Assembly (NCBI RefSeq): GCF_900113275.1
Contig: NZ_FOOU01000004.1
Span: 186,001-250,000, forward strand
Reading direction: 5' to 3'
Length of the DNA: 64,000 bases
Source: Neptunomonas qingdaonensis
Lineage (GTDB): Bacteria; Pseudomonadota; Gammaproteobacteria; Pseudomonadales; Balneatricaceae
Shown here: in pieces, positions 8,525 to 17,333 of the stretch
Position numbering within the stretch: the first letter of the stretch is position 1
Layout of the letters: the number at the start of each line of letters is the position of its first letter
The notes under the pieces: generated by a model
Databases searched by the model: none
What the model saw: the letters and a program-made list of their open reading frames with translations, nothing else
Told to the model about the DNA's origin: nothing
Made by a program: the position numbers and the translations under genes

Positions 8525-8867
8525 TTGTAGTCAGTATTGGTGAATTATTTGATCGATAAGAGTGAGTGAAAAAACAGCCTCTACTACAGGAAAAATAATG
8601 CTTTATGCTTGTTTGATAAGTATTGCTTATCAGGTGATATATCCTTTTGATTTGAGTGGTCATGCCTGTTTGGCAGAAGATAAGCTTCTCTTGTGGTAAA
8701 TCACACACAGATTTATTCCTCAAGGGAGGCTTCCTCTGTCAATAATGATGAAAGACAAAGCCAGCAGAGGGTGACAAGTGTCATGGTTTTGAACACATCT
8801 ATATTGTCGTTGATTGATACCGGCCTTATGGATAACAGGTGTGAGCACATAAACGAGGATAACAATA
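8525..8867. other. Spacer upstream of the 584-residue gene
   Basis: 343 bp without a convincing gene. A hairpin TGATAAG/CTTATCA lies at 8614-8620 and 8626-8632, with CCTCAAGGGAGG near 8720. It should contain the promoter of the downstream plus-strand operon; no clear -35/-10 pair was picked out by eye. Confidence 0.4.
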
Positions 8868-10622
8868 ATGACAACGCCAGCCGCCATCAACGCTGCCCTT
8901 AAGGGTGATAACGCACTGCCCTTACGGCCTATCAATCAGGTGATGAACCTTGAACGATTGGGAGCAATGCATCAGAGCCGATTGAGTTTTATGCGCACAT
9001 TAGTGCGACGCATTATGCGTGAACGCTGGCAAATTGAACCTGCCCGCTTTGAGCTTGATGCACAGGGTTACGGTACTGTGATATACGAAATTAAAGCACC
9101 ACATGGTTTATTCAGTTTCGTTTTATTTTCCAGTTATCTGGCCTCGGAAGATCGTAATGATCGTGTTATTGCGACTCAGTGGGACCTTACCATGGCCTTG
9201 GTTGATGGCCAGGTCGACGAGATTTATCTTGAAAAACTACGTCAGAATGTGCCTAAACAGGAAGCAGGACGTGTTGACTCTCGAGTGTTCGTTTTGTCGC
9301 GTGCCAACCGCAGTGCGCGAAACTTTGATTACGTGGTGAATCAGTTAGCTAAAGGTGAGCAGCCGGATGTCGCCAAAATCGCACAAGTAGGTTATCTGTA
9401 TCGCACTACCGCTGTTTATGGCAGTGGAAAACTGGGGATGGCGGATTGGGAAAAGGTTTCTACTCGTTACCCCGACTTTGCACGCCCTTTTGCTGCGGAG
9501 ATGTTTGTTTGCTTAATGTTGCGTAACTTTAGCCTGTTACAGGTAGAGCATATTGCAAAACACAAGTCGCCCGATTCTTTTTTACCGATGCAGCCAAAGG
9601 TTAAACGTTTTTTTGGTATCGGTAATTCAACCGGCTTGGGCATGGCACCCTATTTGATCAACCATCCGATCTTGATTAATCAATGGGTTGAGATGCGCGA
9701 ACTGGCACTGGCGCGTATTCGGGTATTGGGCGGTATCGATCAACATATCTGCGAGCAATTTAAAGAGTTAATGGGTCGCTGCTACGTGCATACAGCAGAA
9801 ACAGTAACGGAAGATGAGTGGCAGACAGGCAATAACCAGCAAGTTCTTCTAGATATGGATGCCCTTAAAGCGCGCGTCGCTGTTCCCTTCAATAGTTGGG
9901 ATGAGCTATTGCGCTGGAGTGAGGAGCACTGCTCGTTACAGGGACAGGAGATGATCATCTCTATGATGCTAGAGCTTTATCCTGAACTAGTAGATGACTT
10001 AGAGGATTATCATACGGCGGAAGAGTTTTTGGATCTTGATCCACTGATGCCGGTACAGCAGTTAAAAGAGATTATAGAACAGCGTTATAACTGGGCGCTC
10101 GCTATCGATTTTAATGCTGATGGCGCCCGCGAAACATTCTGGTATCGCTCAGAAGAGAAAATGGAACCGCGTTTAGGAGGGACTGAACTGGAAGAAGGTA
10201 GGAAGAAGCAGATGGCGCTGGGCGTTGGTTATGCTGTGCGTAAATGTTATGACCAGCTATGTGAATATATAGCCGCTTATCCAGAGCATACGACTGCTCG
10301 CTTTATGGTAGCTAGACCCAAACTTCGCGGCATAGTACGCAGGATTCAAACTATGAATAAATGTGTATATGGCGATATTCAGGCCAACCTTCTGGATAGA
10401 AATGTACTTCCTATGCACTTGTTACGTGCCAAATTAGCCTTTTTCGGGGTGGGCAAGTTTGATCCGAGATCTCGTTTATGGGTACGTAATACGATGTTTC
10501 AGGGTGCGCCCTTATTGGAAGATATCGGTAAACCATTTAATGACGACTGGTTTATGCCGTTAGCCCCGACATTAGATGAGCCATCATTAAACGCTTCAAA
10601 ATCAGAAGCCCCAGCACAGTAG
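8868..10622 (+). CDS. Conserved-looking hypothetical protein, 584 residues
   Basis: I do not recognise this family. The protein appears soluble, with no signal peptide or membrane segment. The N-terminal part is basic and Arg-rich (residues about 35-60, RRIMRERWQIEPARF), followed by an alpha/beta-like stretch (YEIKAPHGLFSFVLFSSYLA). The middle has a glycine-rich motif FFGIGNSTGLGMAPYL near residue 245. The C-terminal third is rich in charged helices. A GAGGATAACA ribosome-binding site precedes the ATG. The next gene (DUF3726) starts 9 bp after the stop, and a TauE/SafE permease follows, so they form one operon. The good ribosome-binding site, length and tight spacing support a real gene. The context suggests a metabolic function, with no further assignment. 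Confidence 0.8.
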   Translation: MTTPAAINAALKGDNALPLRPINQVMNLERLGAMHQSRLSFMRTLVRRIMRERWQIEPARFELDAQGYGTVIYEIKAPHGLFSFVLFSSYLASEDRNDRVIATQWDLTMALVDGQVDEIYLEKLRQNVPKQEAGRVDSRVFVLSRANRSARNFDYVVNQLAKGEQPDVAKIAQVGYLYRTTAVYGSGKLGMADWEKVSTRYPDFARPFAAEMFVCLMLRNFSLLQVEHIAKHKSPDSFLPMQPKVKRFFGIGNSTGLGMAPYLINHPILINQWVEMRELALARIRVLGGIDQHICEQFKELMGRCYVHTAETVTEDEWQTGNNQQVLLDMDALKARVAVPFNSWDELLRWSEEHCSLQGQEMIISMMLELYPELVDDLEDYHTAEEFLDLDPLMPVQQLKEIIEQRYNWALAIDFNADGARETFWYRSEEKMEPRLGGTELEEGRKKQMALGVGYAVRKCYDQLCEYIAAYPEHTTARFMVARPKLRGIVRRIQTMNKCVYGDIQANLLDRNVLPMHLLRAKLAFFGVGKFDPRSRLWVRNTMFQGAPLLEDIGKPFNDDWFMPLAPTLDEPSLNASKSEAPAQ

Positions 10623-10631
10623 GAGAACGCA

Positions 10632-11381
10632 ATGCATGTATCAATGATAGAGCTAAAAGCGGCTCTGCGACGCTGTTTCGAAGCCAGTGGTTATTTTGTC
10701 GGTAATTATGAAGATGCGGCGAATATGATTTTGTGGTTGGAAAAGCACGGACTTAATGGCTTGGGTGAGTTAGAGCGCGCTATTTCGTTCATTCAGCAAG
10801 ATGCAGATAAGTCGTTAAGTACGGTCATCTATGAAGATAATACATCGGCGATTATCGACAGTCATGGTCGCAGTGCCCTGAACTGTATCGCCGCCTCAGT
10901 TGATTTGGCTCACGCAAAAGCCTTGGAATGCGGCATAGCAACGGTGACTGTGCATAACTGTCATAATCGAATGTTTGTACTCAAAGCACTCACAGATTGC
11001 GGACGACGCGGTATTAGTGCGGCGGCTTATTGGCAAAATGGTAGCAAGGTGGTCAGTGAGCATACGGTTGCTATCAAAGCGGGTGATCGCTACCCGAGTT
11101 ATAGCGAGGCAATCACTAACTTAGCGGCTACGGCAGGTGAAAAGCAAGCGCTGACGATTATCTGTAGCTCCCGTGTTGATCTGACAACCTCTTTGCAGCA
11201 ATCTAAGGGCAACTTTAATAGCCGTTATATAAGCGCATTGCAGGTTGCGATAAATAAAGAGTATAGCGTTGACCATGGTATCGACATCGATGAAACGCTG
11301 TGGGCACAGATTAACAAAATTGGTGAAGGTATCTTAGTGGAAAATACTGAGCGCTCCCGTATGGGTGCCGGTGGCAGTTGA
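10632..11381 (+). CDS. DUF3726-type protein, possibly related to the Ldh_2/malate dehydrogenase-2 fold
   Basis: 249 residues, assigned by recollection to DUF3726. The pattern recalls the N-terminal half of the LDH2/MDG2 family (malate, ureidoglycolate or sulfolactate dehydrogenases). Residues about 20-45 read YEDAANMILWLEKHGLNGLG, like the dA-va-lv-AdlrGvdsHG region. Residues about 90-130 read DLAHAKALECGIATVTVHNC, then MFVLKALTDCGRRG, like the elAkehGiglvavrnsnH segment. The usual active-site His-Gly pairs are not conserved, so it may be a non-catalytic relative or partner of the 584-residue protein upstream. The start has GGAG six bases before the ATG. The relation is my inference from pattern, not a search. 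Confidence 0.65.
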   Translation: MHVSMIELKAALRRCFEASGYFVGNYEDAANMILWLEKHGLNGLGELERAISFIQQDADKSLSTVIYEDNTSAIIDSHGRSALNCIAASVDLAHAKALECGIATVTVHNCHNRMFVLKALTDCGRRGISAAAYWQNGSKVVSEHTVAIKAGDRYPSYSEAITNLAATAGEKQALTIICSSRVDLTTSLQQSKGNFNSRYISALQVAINKEYSVDHGIDIDETLWAQINKIGEGILVENTERSRMGAGGS

Positions 11382-11427
11382 GGTTGGCTTTAACAAATTT
11401 TTGGCCGGTCAGGTTTATTAATCTGTT

Positions 11428-12162
11428 ATGAGCTACTCCGCATTTGAACTGTTGGCATTGCTGATAGTCATGAGCGGGATCATTCTACAAACGTGGGTAG
11501 GTATTGGTTTTGGCTTATTGGCTGCACCGTTACTCTACCTGATTGATCCTGCTTATGTTCCCGTCCCTGCATTAATTTTAGGTTTTAGTCTCTCGCTGTT
11601 GTTGGTAGTAAATCAGCGTAAGCTATTATGTTGGCGGCGGGTGCTTCCCGCAATTATTGCGCGCTTTCCCGGTTGTTGGTGTGGTGCGCTTTTGTTAGTG
11701 GCTGCGCCAGCATACCTACTCAGTATATTGTTCGGCTGTGTGCTGTTGATGGCCGTAATTCTCTCGTTATATACCTGTAAGATTTCATTAAATCCGGTGA
11801 ATTTAAGTATAGGTGGTTTTTTTTCGGGGCTTATCGGAACAGTAACCTCAGTGGGTGGGCCTCCTATCGCCTTGGTTTATCAAAGCGTAGATAGAGTCAC
11901 TGCACGTAATGAACTGGCCGCTTTTTTTCTTATCGGTACGCCGGTCTCAATCCTGTTTTTAGTGTTACAAGGCCGGGTTGATATGAGCAGCTTATTATTG
12001 AGTGTAAAAATGTTACCTGGGGTGCTGCTAGGCTTCGGCATTGCGCGTTTTTGTGATGACCGTATCAACCTCTCATCGACTAAGCCGCTACTACTTTTCA
12101 TCTCAAGTGCGTCAGCTATCATTATTTTATATAAAGGTATCAGTGGTTGGTGGGAAGGTTAG
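11428..12162 (+). CDS. TauE/SafE-family membrane permease
   Basis: A 244-residue integral membrane protein with seven to eight hydrophobic segments. It has the two internally repeated glycine-rich elements of the family: IVMSGIILQTWVGIGFGLLAAP near the N-terminus and GFFSGLIGTVTSVGGPPIAL near residues 130-150. Family members export small organosulfur anions or sulfite, or move other organic anions. It is the third gene of the 8868 operon, so it probably moves a substrate or product of the DUF3726/584-residue pair. The ribosome-binding site is weak, consistent with coupling to upstream translation. Substrate unknown. Confidence 0.85.
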   Translation: MSYSAFELLALLIVMSGIILQTWVGIGFGLLAAPLLYLIDPAYVPVPALILGFSLSLLLVVNQRKLLCWRRVLPAIIARFPGCWCGALLLVAAPAYLLSILFGCVLLMAVILSLYTCKISLNPVNLSIGGFFSGLIGTVTSVGGPPIALVYQSVDRVTARNELAAFFLIGTPVSILFLVLQGRVDMSSLLLSVKMLPGVLLGFGIARFCDDRINLSSTKPLLLFISSASAIIILYKGISGWWEG

Positions 12163-12183
12163 GATGGTTAGGATGGTTAGGAA
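12157..12183. repeat. Three copies of a 9-bp tandem repeat over a stop codon
   Basis: GGTTAGGAT at 12157-12165 and 12166-12174, then GGTTAGGAA at 12175-12183. The first copy contains the TAG stop of the TauE/SafE gene, and further TAG triplets follow in the same frame. Confidence 0.8.
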
Positions 12184-12249
12184 GGTGACAGTCAACTATA
12201 AATGCCGATGGCTAGCAATTTGTCAGCTTGATAGCTGTAGGAGGTAATA

Positions 12250-13176
12250 ATGATTGTTCGTAATAAACCGAATGCATTTCAGCTTTTTTTCATCCTGCGT
12301 GGCTCTGTTGTGCCGCTTATTTTCCCACAAATTCTTTTTGTCACTTTGCTGGGCGCAGGGGTTGCGGCCACACAATATTTTTATCCCTCTATATTCCCAA
12401 GCTTTACTCTGGCGCCATTCGCACTTCTGGGGGTGGCATTATCTCTCTTTCTTGGATTTCGAAATAACGCCTGCTATGACCGTTGGTGGGAAGCGCGTAA
12501 ACAATGGGGACAACTTATTGTCGATTCTCGCAGCTTATCACGGCAGGTAGTTTCATATTTTGATGTGCAGTCTGAAGGCGGGGCTGAAGCACAAAAACGC
12601 ATGATATATCTTACAATTGCGTTTAATCATGCGCTACGCCACCAACTACGACGGTCAGATCCCTGGACAGATATCGAAAAATACCTTGAGCCGGATGATA
12701 TCGATAAATTGCGCCAATCCAAAAACTTGCCTGATGCCTTATTGCGCTTGATGGGACAAAAGTTAGGAACCTGTCGCCATAAAATTCTTCTTTCCGATTA
12801 TTTGATACAAAGTATCGATAACCATATAACCTCAATGGCAGGGGTTCAGGCTGCATGTGAGCGTATCCAGAACACTCCTCTGCCGTTTGCCTATATGTTG
12901 CTTGTTCAGCGTACAGTCTACCTCTACTGCTTTATTTTACCCTTCGGCATTGTCGCGTCGCTGGGATTATTGACGCCGTTATTTTGCGCTATTGTTGCTT
13001 ATACATTTTTTGGCCTAGATGCATTGAGTGAAGGACTGGAGGAGCCGTTTGGCCTTTCGGCTAACGATTTAGCATTAACTGCCATGGCGCGTTCTGTTGA
13101 GATAAATTTGCTAGAGATCCTCGGCGAATTAGAGTTGCCCGAACCTATCAAACCGACAAACCACCGTCTTGAATAA
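12250..13176 (+). CDS. Bestrophin-family (UPF0187/YneE-like) anion channel
   Basis: A 308-residue protein with the bestrophin layout: two N-terminal hydrophobic helices (about 15-65), then the family signature FLGFRNNACYDRWWEARKQWG at about 73-93, a basic helical cytosolic part, and two more hydrophobic segments near 215-250 (YMLLVQRTVYLYCFILPFG). Bacterial bestrophins form pentameric ion channels. GGAGGTAATA gives a strong ribosome-binding site. The gene follows the TauE/SafE permease by 88 bp on the same strand and may share its transcript. Together they suggest anion handling. The physiological ion is unknown. Confidence 0.88.
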   Translation: MIVRNKPNAFQLFFILRGSVVPLIFPQILFVTLLGAGVAATQYFYPSIFPSFTLAPFALLGVALSLFLGFRNNACYDRWWEARKQWGQLIVDSRSLSRQVVSYFDVQSEGGAEAQKRMIYLTIAFNHALRHQLRRSDPWTDIEKYLEPDDIDKLRQSKNLPDALLRLMGQKLGTCRHKILLSDYLIQSIDNHITSMAGVQAACERIQNTPLPFAYMLLVQRTVYLYCFILPFGIVASLGLLTPLFCAIVAYTFFGLDALSEGLEEPFGLSANDLALTAMARSVEINLLEILGELELPEPIKPTNHRLE

Positions 13177-13538
13177 TCCTTTATAAAGATAATGAAAATG
13201 GAAAAAAATTAATATTTTCGACCCTTAGTTGGATAGCGATTATGTTCACTGTTGGATCGATATGGGCCTCTTTTCAGGATGACCATATATGACTCCTTTT
13301 GGCACAATTAGGTCACTTTCGACCCGAAGTAGGCTGAGTTAAGTAAACTGTCCCCGGAACCCCTGAGTTAAGTAAACTGTCCCCGGAATCCCTGAATTAC
13401 AGGCATTTTTTCGTGTAGTTAATTAACGCATTGAGAACAACACCTCCTGGAACATTCGGCAAAATACTTAGATAAATAGCCAGAAAAACATCCAGGGTTC
13501 AGCTAGAAAAATCTGCAGCTATTCAACCTCAAACAAGC
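13177..13538. other. Gene-free spacer
   Basis: No ORF is supported. Two strings resembling each other, TTTCGACCCTTAGT and TTTCGACCCGAAGT, lie near 13218 and 13318. The second borders the 29-bp tandem repeat listed separately. The GACCCGAAG string also occurs near 2850. Confidence 0.4.
13334..13400. repeat. Tandem 29-bp repeat with a partial third copy
   Basis: CTGAGTTAAGTAAACTGTCC with a CCGGAACCC tail occupies 13334-13362. A second copy with a single mismatch (CCGGAATCC) follows at 13363-13391. A third begins CTGAATTAC at 13392 and stops. From memory, GTAAACTGTCCCCGGAAT resembles sequence found beside REP-associated (TnpA_REP/IS200-like) transposase genes. No transposase gene is present here. 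Confidence 0.75.
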
Positions 13539-14381
13539 TCATTGAGATAACAGTGGCGGAGCGGCAACGGCTAATGAACCAATGAAGGCACCGAGCTCCT
13601 GTTGGTACTGCGGTTGACTCAGCAGAAAGCCACCATTATGGTCACCACGGATTTCAACAAATTGCTTCGGTTCCCTGGCGGCCCTGAATACTTTTTGTCC
13701 AAGCCGAAACGGAATGATCTCGTCGTCGGCACTGTGAATGACCAGCACCGGGATCTGAACTTGCCGCAGCCGGGTTGCAGTATCAAACGTGTATCTGGGA
13801 TAAATGACCCAGTGTAAAATCGGGTACAGCACAGCCGCCATGTCGGCTGCTGAACTAAAGGTCGATTCCAGAATGAGGCCGGCAGGTTTAACCTCGGCGG
13901 CGAGTGACGTTGCTACGGCACCACCCAGTGAGCGTCCAAACAGGATAATATCCTGCTGTTCGATTTTCCTCTCCACCGTCAAATAGCGCCAGGCAGAACG
14001 AGCATCATTGTAGAGCCCCTTTTCATCAGGTTTACCCTCGCTGGCACCATAGCCCCGATAACTGAGAATAAAAACATTCAGATTGAGTCGATGAAAAATT
14101 TCTATGGACTCACGCCGGTGGGAAATATTCCCGGCATTACCGTGGAAAAAGAGTACGGTTTGGCGGGCACCCTGGCGCGGAATATACCAGCCATGCAGGC
14201 GCAGACCATCCTCGCTGTTAATCCATACGTCTTCATAATCGAGCTTCCAGTCGGTCGGGGTCTGTTGTAGTTCACGTAGTGGGAAAAAGATCATCGACGC
14301 TTGCAGGAAAAACAGGAAAACATTTAACAGGATCACACCGAACAACAGCGGCCATATCAGGCTCAACAGGCGCTGTATCAT
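13539..14381 (-). CDS. Membrane-anchored alpha/beta hydrolase
   Basis: 280 residues. An N-terminal hydrophobic helix (about 5-30) is likely an uncleaved anchor, followed by an alpha/beta hydrolase domain of the YfhR/ABHD13 type. VLFFHGNAGN is the oxyanion-hole His-Gly loop. LFGRSLGGAVA supplies the nucleophile serine in GxSxG. HSADDEIIP supplies the acid and GDHNGG the catalytic histidine. Substrate is unknown, probably an ester or thioester near the membrane. It has no ribosome-binding site of its own. Its ATG overlaps the TGA of a 14-residue leader ORF that does have one, which suggests translational coupling. The fatty acyl-AMP ligase fusion upstream on the same strand suggests a lipid role. 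Confidence 0.87.
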   Translation of the reverse strand: MIQRLLSLIWPLLFGVILLNVFLFFLQASMIFFPLRELQQTPTDWKLDYEDVWINSEDGLRLHGWYIPRQGARQTVLFFHGNAGNISHRRESIEIFHRLNLNVFILSYRGYGASEGKPDEKGLYNDARSAWRYLTVERKIEQQDIILFGRSLGGAVATSLAAEVKPAGLILESTFSSAADMAAVLYPILHWVIYPRYTFDTATRLRQVQIPVLVIHSADDEIIPFRLGQKVFRAAREPKQFVEIRGDHNGGFLLSQPQYQQELGAFIGSLAVAAPPLLSQ

Positions 14382-14422
14382 GCGTTAGAGTCGTCATCTG
14401 CGGTAATAAGAGATCGTGACAT
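14378..14422 (-). CDS. 14-residue leader ORF translationally coupled to the hydrolase
   Basis: On the minus strand GGAGGGTAAACC precedes an ATG at 14420-14422. The ORF encodes MSRSLITADDDSNA and ends with a TGA whose last two bases overlap the ATG of the hydrolase gene (ATGA arrangement). The hydrolase start has no Shine-Dalgarno sequence, so ribosomes probably reach it by reinitiation. This is an inference from position and ribosome-binding-site quality only. Confidence 0.5.
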   Translation of the reverse strand: MSRSLITADDDSNA

Positions 14423-14480
14423 GGTTTACCCTCCGTTTTGTTACTGTGCACTCCACATGATGGCCTGCAAGTCTCGGCCT

Positions 14481-17333
14481 TTACGATGGTTTTAATACGT
14501 GTGGGGCCTCTCGCTCCAGATCGGGTTCACCCAGATACTGCAATATATTAGTACGAGCGGCATTACGTAACTTCACTGCTGCGTCCCAGTCTGTTCCTGT
14601 CGGCATAATTGGCAAGCTGACAGTAATACTCACCGCACCGCGGCGCGGAAACCAGGAACCAGAACGCAGGATGGAACGTGTTCCTCGGATTGTCACTGGC
14701 ACCACCGGCATAGCGGTTTCGGCAGCGGCGACAAAGGCTCCCATATGAAACGGTAACAAGCCCGGCATACGATCAAGGGTTCCCTCAGGAAAAAACATCA
14801 GGGACCTGCCAGAGCGGATTGTATTCACGGTACGCTGGGCATCAGCAACCCCTTGCTGTTTGTCAAACCGCTCCACAAACACGGCACCTATGCGCCGTAG
14901 AAACCGGCGCGGAAAAAACTGTTTATCCAGTTCTGCTTTAGCTACAAAGGCAAACTCGGTGGGTAAGGCAGCCGCCAGCACCACCCCGTCCAGATAGCTG
15001 GAATGATTGGCGACAATCACACAGGCCTGACCATCTGGCCATTTCTCCAGACCCTCCACTCGTAATGGCACACGCGTCAAGCGAAACAGCAATCGCGCAC
15101 TTCGGCGCATCACTGTCCAACGAAAGCTAGCACTCGGTAATAGCACGACTAGCAACCATGTGATTGGTGTAAGCAGCCAGAAAATTATTTTCGCGTAGCC
15201 CGCATACGCCATATCTCCCAGCCATCGCCTCGCGCTGCGCATGCGCGGCTTCCATGAGCTCAGCGCAAGACGAATAACCTGCCACCATACAGCACGTGGC
15301 CGCTCTCCGATCCTACCCTGTTCATAAAGCTCGCGCACTGCGGCACGGCGGATTTTCCCGCTGGACGTTTTCAACACGGTATGCGGTGGTGCCAGCATAG
15401 CCTCATCAGGAGGCATATTCAGCAGGTCGGTAGTAACGCTATATACCTGTGCCTGTAAGGATTCCAGCGTATCGGGTTCTTCCTCGCGGGTCTCGGCGAT
15501 GACGATCAACCGTTCAGTGCCAGAATTGGGATCGGGGGTGCCAAATATAGCCACAGAGCCTTTACGGATGCCGGGAATATCTCCCACTGCCTCTTCCACC
15601 TCATAGGGATAGATATTGCGCCCGCCACGGATAATGAGATCCTTAATGCGGCTGGTTAGATAAACATCACCCTCCGCAATATAAGCCAGATCACCGGAGT
15701 CCAGCCATTCCCCATCGAAAAGACTCTGGGTTGCATCAGCATTACGTAGATAACCACTGGTAGCGGATGGCCCCCGGAACTCCAGCCGCCCTTCCTGGCG
15801 ATCCGGAAGCTCACGACCAGCCATATCGACAATACGTATTTGATAACCTGGCAGGGGCTGGCCACAGGCAACAAACTCTAGCGGGTTCGAATCCGATGCA
15901 AGCGCCGGGATCGCCTTACCCGAGGAAACAAATGGCTCACGTTGAATACAGTCAATTAACGGCCCGCGATCAAGGGGCGGAAAGGCAAGCCCCACCGCGG
16001 CTTCGGCCAGGCCGTACACTGGCGCGAGAGCCCGGGCCCGGAAACCGTAAGGAGCAAAATGTTCAGTAAAACGCCGCAAGGTGTTAGGACTGACCGGCTC
16101 GGCACCATTGAAGGCTCGCCGCAGACTGCTTAAATCCAGCCCTTTAAGGTCACTCTCTTCAATCTTGTGCAGACACAATTCATAGGCGAAATTAGGGGCG
16201 GCAGTCAAAGTGCCACGGTGCTTGTGGATCGTCCATAACCAGCGCGGCGGATGAATCAGAAATGCTAACGGTGACATCAGCACCAGCGGCATACCGTAAT
16301 ACAGACTTCCTAGCCAACCGCCAATCAGTCCCATATCGTGATAAAGAGGCAGCCAGCTGACGAAGACATCGGTGGAATCTACTTGTACTTCTTCACCCAT
16401 GGCGCGGATGTTCGCAAGCAGGTTTGCATGGGTCAGTATTACCCCCTTGGGCTGGCCAGTGCTGCCTGAAGTGTATTGCAGAAAAGCAATGTCTTGTGAT
16501 TGAGGTGTTAGCTCACTATATATGCCGGAGGATGACATCAACTCCTCTGGGGTAACCACCGCGCGCATGGTATCGACCTGTGCCTTGAGCAAACGCGCTA
16601 CCTTCCTGGCCTCCGCCACAGTGATCAGCAACACCGCCTCTGCATTGGCAAGAATACCCGCATGTCGGCGCAGATGATCCTCAATTTGAGAAGGCCGCAA
16701 CGGCGGATAGATCGGGACAGGAATACCGCCTGCTAGCAGAATACCGAAAAAGCTAAACAGATAGTCGCGACTCGTTGGTAGCATGATGGCCACGGTTTGC
16801 CCGGGCATCAGCCCCCGCGACTGCAAACCAGTGGCCAAAGTGCGCGCACCATCTGCCAGCATCGCGTATGTAATCACCTCCGGCTCATCTTCGTCGCCGT
16901 ACAGGTAAACATGTGGTCGCTGTGGATGACTAAGAACGTGCCAATCAAGCATCTCCAACAAGGTTTCTGCCGCATGAGGCGTGCCCTCCATCTCCTCCAG
17001 TTCAACTGTCGGCTTGGCCGGGCTCGATACTCCCCGTCGTCCTGTTGCTCCTGCAGAAACTAGTGATCGCCACAAGTCGCGAGGAGTCTCGGCGCTCGCC
17101 AGCATCTGCTCCGGCAACCTGACGCCAAAGGCACGCTCAAGGCGTTGGAATAATTCGACCCTGGACAAGCTATCAAAGCCCAAGTCACGATCCAGTGCGC
17201 TATCCAACGTTATATGCTGGAAATTCTTACGCCGGGAATGTAGCTCAGAAGCCAGTTGGCGTACCTGCTCCAATACGGCTTCGGTGCTCAGTTCAATAGT
17301 ACAATCCAAGGGTTGTTTAGTCTTTTCTGCCAC
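14481..17333 (-). CDS. ACP - fatty acyl-AMP ligase - PlsC acyltransferase fusion
   Basis: About 950 residues from a GTG at 17331-17333, chosen because AGAGGAG sits five bases upstream; an ATG at 17417 would add an unlikely 28-residue leader. Domains in order: acyl carrier protein (about 10-85, with the phosphopantetheine serine in DLGFDSLSRVELFQ); an AMP-forming ligase of FAAL type (about 130-650, QYTSGSTGQPKGV; WLPLYHDMGLIGGWL and AAPNFAYELC are FAAL-like); and a PlsC-type 1-acylglycerol-phosphate acyltransferase (about 740-930, NHSSYLDG and FFPEGTLDR) after hydrophobic segments near 700-740. It could activate a fatty acid, load it on the built-in ACP and transfer it to a lipid acceptor at the membrane. 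The product is unknown. Confidence 0.88.
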   Translation of the reverse strand: MAEKTKQPLDCTIELSTEAVLEQVRQLASELHSRRKNFQHITLDSALDRDLGFDSLSRVELFQRLERAFGVRLPEQMLASAETPRDLWRSLVSAGATGRRGVSSPAKPTVELEEMEGTPHAAETLLEMLDWHVLSHPQRPHVYLYGDEDEPEVITYAMLADGARTLATGLQSRGLMPGQTVAIMLPTSRDYLFSFFGILLAGGIPVPIYPPLRPSQIEDHLRRHAGILANAEAVLLITVAEARKVARLLKAQVDTMRAVVTPEELMSSSGIYSELTPQSQDIAFLQYTSGSTGQPKGVILTHANLLANIRAMGEEVQVDSTDVFVSWLPLYHDMGLIGGWLGSLYYGMPLVLMSPLAFLIHPPRWLWTIHKHRGTLTAAPNFAYELCLHKIEESDLKGLDLSSLRRAFNGAEPVSPNTLRRFTEHFAPYGFRARALAPVYGLAEAAVGLAFPPLDRGPLIDCIQREPFVSSGKAIPALASDSNPLEFVACGQPLPGYQIRIVDMAGRELPDRQEGRLEFRGPSATSGYLRNADATQSLFDGEWLDSGDLAYIAEGDVYLTSRIKDLIIRGGRNIYPYEVEEAVGDIPGIRKGSVAIFGTPDPNSGTERLIVIAETREEEPDTLESLQAQVYSVTTDLLNMPPDEAMLAPPHTVLKTSSGKIRRAAVRELYEQGRIGERPRAVWWQVIRLALSSWKPRMRSARRWLGDMAYAGYAKIIFWLLTPITWLLVVLLPSASFRWTVMRRSARLLFRLTRVPLRVEGLEKWPDGQACVIVANHSSYLDGVVLAAALPTEFAFVAKAELDKQFFPRRFLRRIGAVFVERFDKQQGVADAQRTVNTIRSGRSLMFFPEGTLDRMPGLLPFHMGAFVAAAETAMPVVPVTIRGTRSILRSGSWFPRRGAVSITVSLPIMPTGTDWDAAVKLRNAARTNILQYLGEPDLEREAPHVLKPS

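Noticed and set aside
8499-8723. Minus-strand 74-codon ORF after the LysR gene
   Set aside because: It has a Cys/Ser/Tyr-rich composition with no ribosome-binding site or family pattern and overlaps the lysR end; probably chance.
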